Source of the DNA: Hsuehochloa calcarea
Lineage: Eukaryota; Streptophyta; Magnoliopsida; Poales; Poaceae
Assembly (NCBI GenBank): GCA_036346395.1
Contig: CM070604.1
Location: 5,131,904-5,195,903, forward strand
Direction: 5' to 3'
DNA length: 64,000 nt
In this document: piece after piece, positions 23,401-33,876 of the stretch
Numbering within the stretch: position 1 is the stretch's first letter
Layout: each line of letters starts with the position of its first letter
Made by a program: the position numbers and the translations under genes
The notes under the pieces: generated by a model
Databases searched by the model: none
Seen by the model: the letters and a program-made list of their open reading frames with translations, nothing else
What the model was told of the DNA's origin: nothing

Positions 23401-25908
23401 GGCAAGTATAGATATCCGTGGGGCTGTCTCTCGTGGTGTAGGTGCACAGGGTATAGAGCTAAGCGAAACTGTCCGGAGAATGGAGGAATCCATCCCGCAG
23501 ATGATAGTACTTCTTGAAGCAGCTGTTGAGAGATGCATTAGTCTTACTGGCGGTTCAGAGGCAGATGAGCTGGTACTGGCTCTTGATGACATCATGCTGC
23601 AGTACATATCTAACCTACAAGAAACTTTGAAGTCCCTGAGGACAGTATGTGGGCTGGATAATACTGCACATAGTGATGCCTCAAAAACAGATTCAGGATT
23701 GGAGAAAAAGGAAGCACAAAGATTGGTGGATGTTTCTGAAGAGGAAGAATGGTCTATTGTCCAGGGTGCTTTGCAGATTCTTACAGTTGCTGATTGCCTA
23801 ACTAGTAGAACCTCAGTTTTTGAGGCTTCTTTAAGGGCTACTCTTGCCAGGATTGGAACAAATTTTTCTCTTTCCGGATTTGGTTCCAGCCTGGATAAAT
23901 CACCTGCAGCAACTGCTGATGAGAATGTGGAAGTGCCTCTGGCTGGGAGGGCAGCACTTGATATTGCGGCCATTCGCCTCACAGATCTACCAGACAAGTC
24001 TAAGAAACTCTTCACTGTACTAGAACAGGCAAGTTATATGGTTTTAAATTTTCTTGCATGTAGTGTTACAACTTACAACACAGGAGTCATCGCTTCTCTC
24101 AGACTGCAACTGTACATATGAATAAGCTTGTAATTGAACTAGCAAAAAATGATGCTTGTTCTGCAGTCATCACTGAATAAAACTTGCTAGATAGATAAAC
24201 TCTACTCATATTGTTGATACTATGCTTAGCTATATTGTTGCTGATCTTGATCAAGTCCATTACTTGCTTGAACAGCCTGAGTTCAAACATATGGAGTACA
24301 ATTGTAGGATTTGTTTAGAATCTCTGGCTTCATAGGAAATTCAGGAGTAACTTGCTTTTTTTCTGTTATGGAATTACTATTAAGTTATTCGTCTGTGGCA
24401 TAGAACCTATTTATGGTCGGCTTAATTTCTTGCACATGCAGCTTTATTTGCCTTCATGTTCTATCCATTTAAAGAAATTATTTCTATTGTACAGTCGAAA
24501 GATCCAAGGTTCCATGCTCTTCCTGTCACGTCACAAAGAGTTGCGGCCTTCTCAGACACAGTAAACGAACTTGTGTTTGATGTGCTCATATCTAAAGTTC
24601 GGCAGCGTCTCAGTGAGGTTGCTCGCCTCCCAATCTGGTCATCCGTGGAGGAACAGAGTGGTCTTCCTCTTCCAAGCTTCAGTGCCTACCCACAAGCATA
24701 TGTGACCAGTGTTGGGGAGTATCTCCTCACTTTACCCCAACAACTGGAGCCACTTGCAGAAGGTATCTCAGGCAGTGAGGCTGGCAACGATGAGGCTCAG
24801 TTCTTTGCGAGTGAGTGGATATTTAAGGTAATATATACAAAGCCTTTCTACTGCTTTGCACAAGATCTATATTATAGCATCTTCAACAAGACTGTCCATC
24901 ACCCTGTGTAATGGTAAAATATGCCATCAACAAAATCGACCATGCTTCAATGCTTAACTTTGCAAATTGTGTAGGGAAGAGTGAATTATATAGATTATGC
25001 ACATAACATTTGAATAGAACACTACATCGAATCCCAGTGGCTGAGCCAGGATTTTGACAATAGAGGTGCAAACCTTTTTTTTGCGATTACAAGGAAGACA
25101 CATATGTACACATACCATCACCACACTCGCACGTGCGCGACTGCACCTCCTTAGCACACGTCTGGAAAGACAAAAGCCGGGAATAAATCCGTAACCTTAC
25201 AAAATTTCTACTGAAAGCGCACTCGCATGTGCATAAAGGTACGAATTTAAATGACACATTCTAACATAAAAATTTAAATAACATAGTAAAAGTTCAAATG
25301 AAACAAATTACATGTTTCTATACAGTCAACATCACAAAATATAGTTTGTGTTGGTGGGCTGCTGATTATTGATTGCTGAGAATAACACAGTGTAATTTAT
25401 TGTATAACCTGGGTATTATACTAGGTATATATACTGTATAGAGGGTTTGCATGCAAAAATTTTGAGGGTACAGCTACCCCCACGCACCGTGTGGCTCCGC
25501 CACTGTTGAATCCCCATAATAATCTTTTCAGAAATACAGAATACATAACAAAAAATCTAATGCTTTGAATCTAAACATGCAAGGGATTCTTTCTAGTCCT
25601 TGTTCTTAATCTCTGTTTCCATGAATCAGGTCGCCGAGGGTGCTACCGCTCTGTTCATGGAGCAGCTGCGTGGGATACATTACATCACGGACCGAGGCGC
25701 ACAGCAGCTCGCAGCGGACATAGAGTACCTGAACAACGTCCTCTCTGCGCTCTCAATGCCGATCCCTCCGTTCCTCGCCACCTTCCACGCCTGCATCTCG
25801 ACGCCGAGAGACCAGGTTCGCGACTTGATCAAATCAGACGGCGGAAGCCAGCTCGACCTCCCTACCGCCCATCTGGTCTGCAAGATCCGGCGCATCTCGT
25901 TAGATTAG
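20454..25908 (+). CDS. COG7: conserved oligomeric Golgi complex subunit 7
   Basis: COG7 is part of the lobe B subcomplex that tethers vesicles for retrograde transport at the Golgi. Ten exons: 20454-20741, 21691-21780, 21886-22005, 22081-22182, 22266-22516, 22687-22832, 22964-23162, 23362-24028, 24495-24827 and 25630-25908. They sum to 2475 nt in one phase, 824 residues, close to the known plant length. The ATG is followed by MVVVDASEFGAEGFDPKRWI, as expected for plant COG7. Conserved stretches include RIPLACRD-like RVPLACRD, QDLRGILIRIGRFKSLE and the C-terminal GIHYITDRGAQQL. Intron 8 uses a GC donor (CAG/gcaagt) with a normal AG acceptor. Exon 1 is very GC-rich, as in many grass genes. Intron 9 contains a hAT-type MITE. 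Confidence 0.95.
25035..25505. mobile_element. hAT-type MITE in COG7 intron 9
   Basis: The 471-bp insert has inverted ends CAGTGGCTGAGCCA and (reverse) CAGTGGCGGAGCCA. It is flanked by TCGAATCC (25027-25034) and TTGAATCC (25506-25513), a 7/8 match to an 8-bp target duplication. No coding capacity. It lies wholly in the intron, so splicing should remove it. Confidence 0.75.
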
Positions 25909-26670
25909 TGATACAAGGTTGTTGTAGTCTTTACCCCGACATTTTTCAAATCCTAGCTCTGTAAATTCATGTATTCCCAGTTCCCCATATCCCTGAGCAA
26001 TTGCTCCTGTGAGTGCTTGGCATATGTGCTTCAACTTCCCTTCTTCCTTCTCTTTTCCTTTTTGGTGACAATGAGTTTTGTCTTGTAACTGTATTGCTTG
26101 CAGATAGAGAGAATAATACTTATATTATAGAAGAAAAGAATTCAGCACTTGGAGCCAGTCAGTGATTGGACAAACCAATGTGAAATTTTGAGTCGGCAGG
26201 TGCCATCCTAGCCACTTGCGTTTATGACGAACTTCACGCGGGGCTTCACGAAAAATGAACGGATAGGCTACAGCCAGCTAATGCTACTAGCAAGAGCAAC
26301 CATTCCATCGACGCTTCTCCAAGAGTCCAAGTTTGAATGTAATCTTACGTGAGTTTAGCAGCCACGGCATCGAAAAAAAACTCGGAATTCGAAGCCACTG
26401 GCCACGAAAATAACACGGCGAGAAACAGACGAGGTTTTGCTCGGACCAGGAGAGAGATGTCACCCTGGGGCCTGGGCTACCATCCATGTGGGCTCATCTC
26501 TTCCGTAAGGAGGCTGTGGTGTGGAGTGTGGGCGCAGTGCCGGCCACGTCGCCACTCCCCTCTCCTCCCGAAATCCCCACGCAACTGCGCACCCGAGAGG
26601 AGGCGGAAACGAAACGGAACAAACGGCGGAGGAGAAAAATCTGCGCTCCTCGTCAGTCGTCAGTGTCGGC

Positions 26671-26678
26671 TATTTATA
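26671..26678 (+). promoter_or_regulatory. TATA box of the FtsH2 gene
   Basis: TATTTATA followed by a CT-rich leader, about 80 bases before the donor of the 5'UTR intron. Spacing suits transcription starting near 26700. The preceding region from the COG7 stop (25909) holds no other supported gene. Confidence 0.6.
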
Positions 26679-26755
26679 CACACCACTCGCTCGCTCCCCT
26701 CCCCCGCCTCACTCCGCCTCCCCCTCCCCTCCCCTCCCGGGTCCGATCCACACAG

Positions 26756-27258
26756 GTGCGTGCGCTCTCTGAAGCTGTTTTTTTTTCTTCAATTTTTTTT
26801 GGTGCTTTTGGAGTGTGTGTTTGGGGGGAGGAATTCGGGCTGGGAAGCTGCAACTGCCAGAGCATGTGTGATGTTTGGTGTTAATCCAGGTCTTGCCAGT
26901 AGGATAGTGAATTCGTTAGCTTGTTCACATGAATTAATAGGTCAATCGGCAAGTATAAGCTACGATGTTGTTCACTTGTAGTTATTTGCAGTTAGAGAAA
27001 GGATTAAAATGGTGGAGGGGGGCTTGCAGTTAGTCGTATTTCATTGTAATTATTTCTACGGAAGCTTCCTTTCAATCACATACTCTTAGTTAGTGATCAT
27101 ACTAACATTTTAATCTCTTGCTAAGAATTTTTTGATACATGCCTTTTTAGTGCCATTGTGACTTCTTCTGGTAGCAGTGCTTGCTACAATTGGACTGAAT
27201 TTTATGATATGTGATATTTTCTCTTCACGACGGGATCTCCATTGATTTATTTTTTCAG
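26756..27258 (+). other. 5'UTR intron of the FtsH2 gene
   Basis: The CT-rich leader ends CACACAG/gtgcgt at 26755-26756 and an acceptor TTTTTTCAG ends at 27258, ten bases before the start codon. GT-AG borders and a T-rich interior support an untranslated first exon. A transcript would confirm it. Confidence 0.6.
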
Positions 27259-27267
27259 TGAGCAAAG

Positions 27268-30263
27268 ATGGCACCGACATCCATGAGTCTTGCTGCAAAA
27301 GGGGTGCTTCCCTTCTCAGCACTTCCTTCAAATGGCGTTGCACAGAGGCCAGTGTCTGTGACTGCTTCCCTGGAGTACAGGACTAATGATGCTAGAAGGA
27401 AGTTCCTAAAGCTTGCACTTGGAAACCTTGGAGTTGGGTTGCCCACCTTGTTGGGTACTAAGAAAGCTCTCGCCGATGAGCAAGGTGTCTCTTCCTCGAG
27501 AATGTCTTACTCGAGGTTCCTCGAGTATCTTGACAAGGACAGAGTGAAGACGGTTGATTTGTTTGAGAATGGGACAATTGCTATCGTAGAGGCTATTTCT
27601 CCTGAGCTCGGCAATCGCGTGCAGAGAGTTCGTGTGCAACTTCCCGGTCTAAGCCAGGAGCTTCTTCAGAAGTTGAGGGAAAAGAATATTGATTTTGCTG
27701 CACACAGCAACCAGGAGGAATCTGGTTCCCCTCTGTTCAATCTGATTGGAAACTTGGCCTTCCCACTCATCCTTATTGGTGGTTTGTTTTTACTGTCAAG
27801 AAGAGGATCAGGTGGCCTTGGTGGACCTAATGGCCCAGGCTTTCCCCTTGGTTTTGGTCAATCTAGGGCCAAGTTTCAGATGGAACCCAACACTGGTGTT
27901 ACATTTGATGATGTCGCTGGTGTCGATGAAGCAAAGCAAGACTTCATGGAAGTGGTTGAGTTCTTGAAGAAACCAGAAAGGTTCACTGCTGTTGGTGCTC
28001 GCATTCCTAAAGGCGTTCTGCTTGTTGGTCCTCCTGGAACTGGTAAGACTTTGCTTGCCAAGGCAATTGCGGGAGAAGCTGGTGTTCCATTTTTCTCAAT
28101 ATCGGGCTCTGAGTTTGTGGAGATGTTTGTTGGAGTTGGTGCTTCGCGGGTTCGTGATCTTTTCAAGAAGGCCAAGGAGAATGCTCCTTGCATAGTGTTT
28201 GTCGATGAAATTGATGCTGTTGGAAGGCAGAGAGGAACAGGTATTGGTGGTGGGAATGATGAAAGGGAGCAGACTCTGAATCAGCTGTTGACTGAGATGG
28301 ATGGTTTTGAGGGGAACACTGGAATCATTGTTATTGCTGCCACCAATAGGGCTGACATCTTGGATTCTGCTTTACTTAGACCTGGACGCTTTGACAGACA
28401 GGTTAGTTTTTATCCACTGAATTTTTATTTGGATGTTAACTTCTGTTTGTATCCTATTTGTGAATTCATTCAACTATATCACAATTAAGTAAAAACGTTC
28501 CAGTTATAGATGTTAACATCTGTCCTAGTGAAGTTCTTGGGTGCTTGTATGCCAAAAGTGACCCAGCTTGTCTCCTTTGTAGCTTCTTAGCTGATCTGTT
28601 TTGATGCATTTAGTTCAGAGCTTGTGTTATCTTCCAGTGTCTTAAAAGTTCAAATCATCTAGAATATATCTCTGCATATTCAGGACCTTCCTAACATTTT
28701 GGATATTCCTCGTAACTTGTTGCACAGGTGAGTGTTGATGTTCCTGACGTACGTGGAAGGACAGAAATTCTAAAGGTGCATGGTGGCAACAAGAAGTTTG
28801 ATTCGGATGTTTCTCTTGATGTCATAGCAATGAGAACACCTGGGTTTAGTGGAGCAGACTTGGCAAATCTTCTGAATGAAGCAGCCATACTGGCGGGCCG
28901 ACGTGGGAAGATAGCAATTTCCTCAAAAGAGATAGATGATTCAATTGACAGAATAGTGGCCGGTATGGAAGGAACTGTCATGACAGATGGGAAGAGCAAA
29001 AGCCTGGTTGCTTACCATGAAGTTGGGCATGCAATTTGCGGGTAAGAGATAATCTGCAGCTTTGCAGATTATATCTAATTTTCTTTCTTTCTTTTTTTGG
29101 TTGAACACTGCATTAGGAGTGAGTTGCTTTTGGATTTGATGAATTTCTCAGCAATTCCTCCTGTAGCGCATTTGAAATATTAAGATACATGGATGTGTTA
29201 ATATGGTTTGTTAAGCATGCTAGATAAATTTATTGTCTGAAATGGCCCGGGTATTGGGGGGACTACAGAAGAATTTTTGGTGTTGGTAATAAACTCTCCA
29301 ACCTCTTTTTTGCATGCATTGCCCATTGGGTGGGTGTATTAAGAGACCTTTTCTCCGTTACTACTATTTTTTTTTCCTGAAAAGGATATTGTATGCTTGT
29401 GCTTTCACTTGTGAGTTATTTGGTGTAGCTTTTGTTTCTCATGCTTTGTTTGTTACTTCCATGTCGAATTTACGTACAACCTCATTCACATCTGGAAATG
29501 TTGCTCCTTGCAGAACTTTGACGCCTGGCCATGATCCTGTTCAAAAGGTTACCTTAATTCCAAGGGGTCAAGCTCGTGGTCTCACCTGGTTCATTCCAAT
29601 GGATGACCCAACGCTCATCTCCCGGCAGCAACTCTTTGCCAGAATCGTTGGTGGCCTTGGCGGTAGGGCTACTGAGGAGGTCATATTTGGAGAGCCTGAG
29701 GTGACTACAGGAGCTGCTGGTGACTTGCAGCAGATCACCGGCTTAGCCAAGCAGGTATACCCCCTTTATATTGTAGAACTTTGCTAATTTATCAACAGAA
29801 ATTTAAAGCAAACTCACGTACTGGAAGAGCTGCAACCTGCTATAATTTACAGCGATCTGTAGACTTCTTGTCCCAACTGTTGATATTTGTTCCCGATCGT
29901 ACTGAGATCACAATGCTTCTGCAGATGGTTGTCACGTTCGGTATGTCAGAGATCGGTCCGTGGTCTCTGATGGACTCGGGAGGACAGAGCGCAGATGTCA
30001 TCATGAGAATGATGGCGAGGAACTCCATGTCAGAGAAGCTCGCAGAGGATATTGATTCAGCTGTGAAGCGGTTGTCAGATGAGGCCTATGAGATCGCTTT
30101 GAGCCACATCAGGAATAACCGGGAGGCCATTGACAAGATCGTGGAGGTGCTCCTTGAGAAGGAGACACTGAGCGGTGATGAGTTCCGGGCGATTCTCTCG
30201 GAGTTTGTGGAGATCCCTGATGAGAACCGGGTTCCTCCCACTCCGGCAGCTCTTCCTGCCTAA
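27268..30263 (+). CDS. FTSH2: chloroplast thylakoid ATP-dependent zinc metalloprotease FtsH2 (VAR2 type)
   Basis: Type B subunit of the thylakoid FtsH hexamer, which degrades damaged photosystem II D1 protein. Exons 27268-28401, 28728-29041, 29514-29754 and 29925-30263 give 675 residues in one phase, the expected length. Residues 1-70 form a chloroplast transit peptide and a hydrophobic thylakoid signal ending near ALA. A membrane segment lies at about 155-178. The AAA domain shows Walker A GPPGTGKT (254-261), Walker B VFVDEID (310-316) and the second region of homology near 358-377. The protease zinc site is HEVGH (475-479), with the third ligand Asp at about 553. All catalytic residues are present, so the gene appears functional. 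The start was chosen for its transit peptide and position just after the UTR intron. Confidence 0.97.
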
Positions 30264-30879
30264 ACTCGCCTAGTTTTGTAGGGGTAAAATTTGTTGTTGT
30301 AAGATGTTCATATTTTCGTTTCTTGGTGTACCCTAATTCTACTTCACCTGCCGGATTTTTGGTATACTACAGGTGGGGGGCACGGCCGGCAGGCCCGCCC
30401 TATCTCGTCTTGGCCCATCCTGGCTCGCAAAACAATGGGTTGTGCCGTGTCGTCTCATGTGGTGGGAGGCGGACCAAGTACAATCCGAGCCTATTTGGTC
30501 CGACGGGCCAGTTGAAGCCCACTTAGCTTGTTAGTTCCGAAAAATTCAAGAAAATCCAAAAATTAGAAAAATGTGTGTAGAATTTAGAAATAGATATGAA
30601 TAGTAAAAAAAAAGACAAGCATATTGAAAATGTAATAAATAGCTTTATTAATGTTTAAGTGGTTGTTTCGTTAAAACATTTGCTAAGTAAAAACTCAACA
30701 TAAGAAAATCTTGACAAAAGAAAAAGAATACAACCTACAGCTCTACATATATGCTTGTTTTACGTGTTGTTGTCTAAGTATAGATTTTCGAACATCTCTG
30801 ACAACTTTAGATTTTTTATAAAGTGTTGTGTTCGTGAATCAACTTATTCTCGATCCTTTACAGTTAAAAGTATCTCTAT

Positions 30880-32160
30880 CATCTCACTTGTGAGACATGT
30901 TCTTTTCTTCAATATTCTTATCAGAAAGATTGAAAACAGACTCGGAGGAAACCGTCGAGATAGGAACAGTTAACACATCACGTGCAAGTATGGATGGTAC
31001 GAGATATGCTAACTTATAGGCATGCCACCATTGCAAAATTTCGAAGCCTTATGAGTTGAAATCTACCATAACACTGTCCAGATAGGTGGATAATTCTACA
31101 TACCTTGGGGTTGTTCTTGGTTGAGCAGGTGATGCTGTAGAAGAAGGCCTGGGTTTGGAGGAAGAGCCACCAAAGATCGTGCCCCACATATTTGTTTTGC
31201 TACTTGACATGAGGGCTACTGGAGGTCATTGCAATCGGACCCCTGTGAACTTATTTTCATACCTTTGGTAAATCTCATGTAATCGAGAATGAACTTCTGC
31301 AAAATAGTTAGAATAGTCTAGCCCTGTAGCATCACTAAGAAGATCAAGAACATTAGCAAATGCTTTAATTTTACCTCTATGATCTAAAATAAATGCAAAT
31401 ACATATAGGAAAGGGATTTCTCTTCAATATTTAAGGTATTTAGTTTTCATATCAGCAATAGCCTTATGTAAAACTGAGTCATTTTCATATATTTTCAATC
31501 GAGTTGCAATCTGTGAAATACTATGCATAATAATAGAAGATATTGGATAGTAGACAGCGGACAAAGCAACAGTGGCCTTATAAATTTTTTCTTCTAAAAA
31601 CTGTAGTATCTTCTCAGTAGCGAACCAATGTTGTTCAGTCAATAGTATACTACCGTCAGTGTTCTGATAGTACGTGTGAATAAAAACAGAAAAATTGCTC
31701 TTATATGGTAAAAGACTCTTAAGTATCAGGTAAGTAGAGTTTCATCTTACTAGCATGTCTAAACCGAACTTTCTTGGATGCACACCCGTCCCTGTAGAAG
31801 TTCTTATATGCTGCTGTTCTTACGTTAAAATTATTCAAGATATCGCATCGTGAAAAACTTTAATATACGAATTCAACCTCTTCAAATCATATTTGACTAT
31901 AAGGTTAATAATATGACAAGTGCATCGCTGATGTAGCAAGAAGGAATCGACGTATGTACTCAACACTGTAGTAAGAATATACATGTCCCTAGAGTTTGAA
32001 GCGGTGTTGTCTAAAGTAATTAAGAATATTTTATTTGTAAGACCAAAGTCTTCCACGACTTTGATAATACAGTTCGCAATATTCACACCCGTGTGTGCTA
32101 CATCAATTAATTTGAAACCTATATTTTTTTCTCCATTACCCAGCCGACGTTAACATAATG
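30880..32160 (-). pseudogene. decayed hAT (RICESLEEPER-like) transposase
   Basis: Minus-strand fragments match plant hAT transposases. They include NIANCIIKVVEDFGLTNKIF with LDNTASNSRDM (31835-32086), a middle segment beginning TEQHWFATEKILQFLEEKIY (31424-31642), and a dimerisation-region trace (LARDVLTVPISTVSSES) near 30970. Frames are broken between them and the BED-finger N terminus is missing. A G-rich stretch starting CAGGTGGGGGGCACGG at 30371 may be the 3' end of the element. Confidence 0.75.
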
Positions 32161-33582
32161 AGAAACTACACTTACGAGGATCAAATAATCCCTAATTAAT
32201 TAAATTGTTTATCTGTAATTGTTATTATAGATAGCAATATCCTCGTGGTGGTCTTGAGTATACCCCTTATCGTTCATAAGGAAGAAGCTTAAGATAATCA
32301 GTTATAAACCACCTTGTATGGTTGTAAGATGTTCTATGACCACCTCGTGGTCATAAGCCTTTCTACGACCACCTCATGTTGTAGGCATTTCTATGACCAG
32401 GTCGGTTAAGACCACCCTAAAATCGATAAAGCCTACAGACATGTGGCCCCAATCGATTAGAGACTCTTATGCGCTACAATCAATGCATATCAATTAATAT
32501 ACGCTATTATCCTCTGGTATAATAGCATGTACCACACGCTCTATCTCCGATGATAACTACCAGGTGACGTGGGGTGTTATCTCCCTGATAGTAACCTCTA
32601 TCAACGTGCGCATTTTGTATGTGTTAAGGCACCTCTTGGTCTGGAGTAACTATCACCCCTTCATGCACTATATAAAGGCAAAAGTCCGTGGACATTGGGG
32701 CAGATCAAAAGGAGACATTAGGCATTAGTTTTCTTCCTAATTGTAAAGAGCATAGTAAGTACGTCAACACATGAGTAGGGTTGTTATTCTCTCCGGAGAA
32801 AGCCTAAATCTGTCTAAATTCCTGTGTCTTTCTCTGTGTGGTTCTAATTCTAGGATACCCTTAAAAATTCATTCGTAAGATCGATACTAAACCGTCCCCT
32901 CCCCACCCGAGTGCCCCCGACCTCGACGCCGCCACCCGAAGCCTTCTCCCCGACGGTCGCCCCCAAGTCATGCCTTCTCCCTGAGCCCGTCGCCGACACC
33001 ACCCTTCTTCTCGTCGCCGCCGGTTGTGACACTATGGTTCACTGCACAAGACACTCTTATTGTAAGAGTCTTGTGCAGTGTCACCGTCGTGACACACCTA
33101 CGGTGACGCCTCCACCGCCGGTCCAATCGACCAACCCCGGCCAAATCCACCTCCCCGCCGCTAGATTTGACTTTCCCTCGTTGACCTCTCCAGTGTGCTT
33201 CCTCGTTGAAGACTTGACATCAAATGAGCTCAAAGACTTGAGATGGGCAGTCGTAATATGTTCCATGCGTAGGATGCCTCACAGGGTCAATATGCTCGGT
33301 GCATGTACAAAGTCAACGTATATCAACTGTACATAAAAAGGGATGTAATAAACAAAAAAAAGGTTGTGTTACTTCAACACACATATGATACTTACATGCT
33401 TCAAAACACAAAGAACCAATAGAAAATCTGACATCAAGAATATGGACGCACCCATGCACTTGAACATTAGCTACCAGGGATGCTTTGTAGTCCCTGGTGC
33501 CTTGCAACAAATAATAACATTAGCTACAAATAGGTGTTGCGTATCAGACTGGCCGGTGATTGTTTTCAGTTAGGCCTGGCCG
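32161..33582. other. unassigned repeat-like DNA left of the duplication
   Basis: No supported gene. It contains a palindrome at 32335-32355, a plus-strand TATA-like TATATAAAGG near 32667 followed by leader-like sequence, and a GC-rich stretch (32880-33320). That stretch is open for 141 codons but has no recognisable domain. The TATA and leader resemble an LTR promoter, but I could not define ends. Confidence 0.35.
33040..33080. repeat. short inverted repeat (hairpin)
   Basis: CACTGCACAAGACACTCTTA (33040-33059) pairs with TAAGAGTCTTGTGCAGTG (33063-33080). All 18 bases of the right arm are complementary, with a two-base bulge in the left arm and a 3-base loop. Confidence 0.85.
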
Positions 33583-33876
33583 ATGAGTCCGTGACAAGAG
33601 TACAAATAGGTGACCAGGATGAAGGCTTCAGATGCAGAGCAGAAACTGTGACGCGCAAAAATCTCTTTGAAGGAAAACACACAGAGAGGCGATATCAACC
33701 GATGATCCATAGCAGTATACAGTGACGAATAATCTCTTTCTTATACGAAAACGGTTTAAAATCTGAGCACGCACATACCCAGCTAGCACTTGGCACTTGC
33801 ATTACACGACCGTCCAACACTAAGCTAAAAGGGAGGAAGGAAAAGGCGGTAACTTAACCAACGCCTGGGATTCACC

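Noticed and set aside
26349..26981. Open frames upstream of FtsH2
   Set aside because: They cover the promoter, TATA box and 5'UTR; no homology, and they end inside the UTR intron.
32911..33336. 141-codon open frame beginning MPPTSTPPPEAFSP
   Set aside because: Pro/Thr-rich low-complexity start, no recognised domain, contains the hairpin and no clear promoter or splice context.
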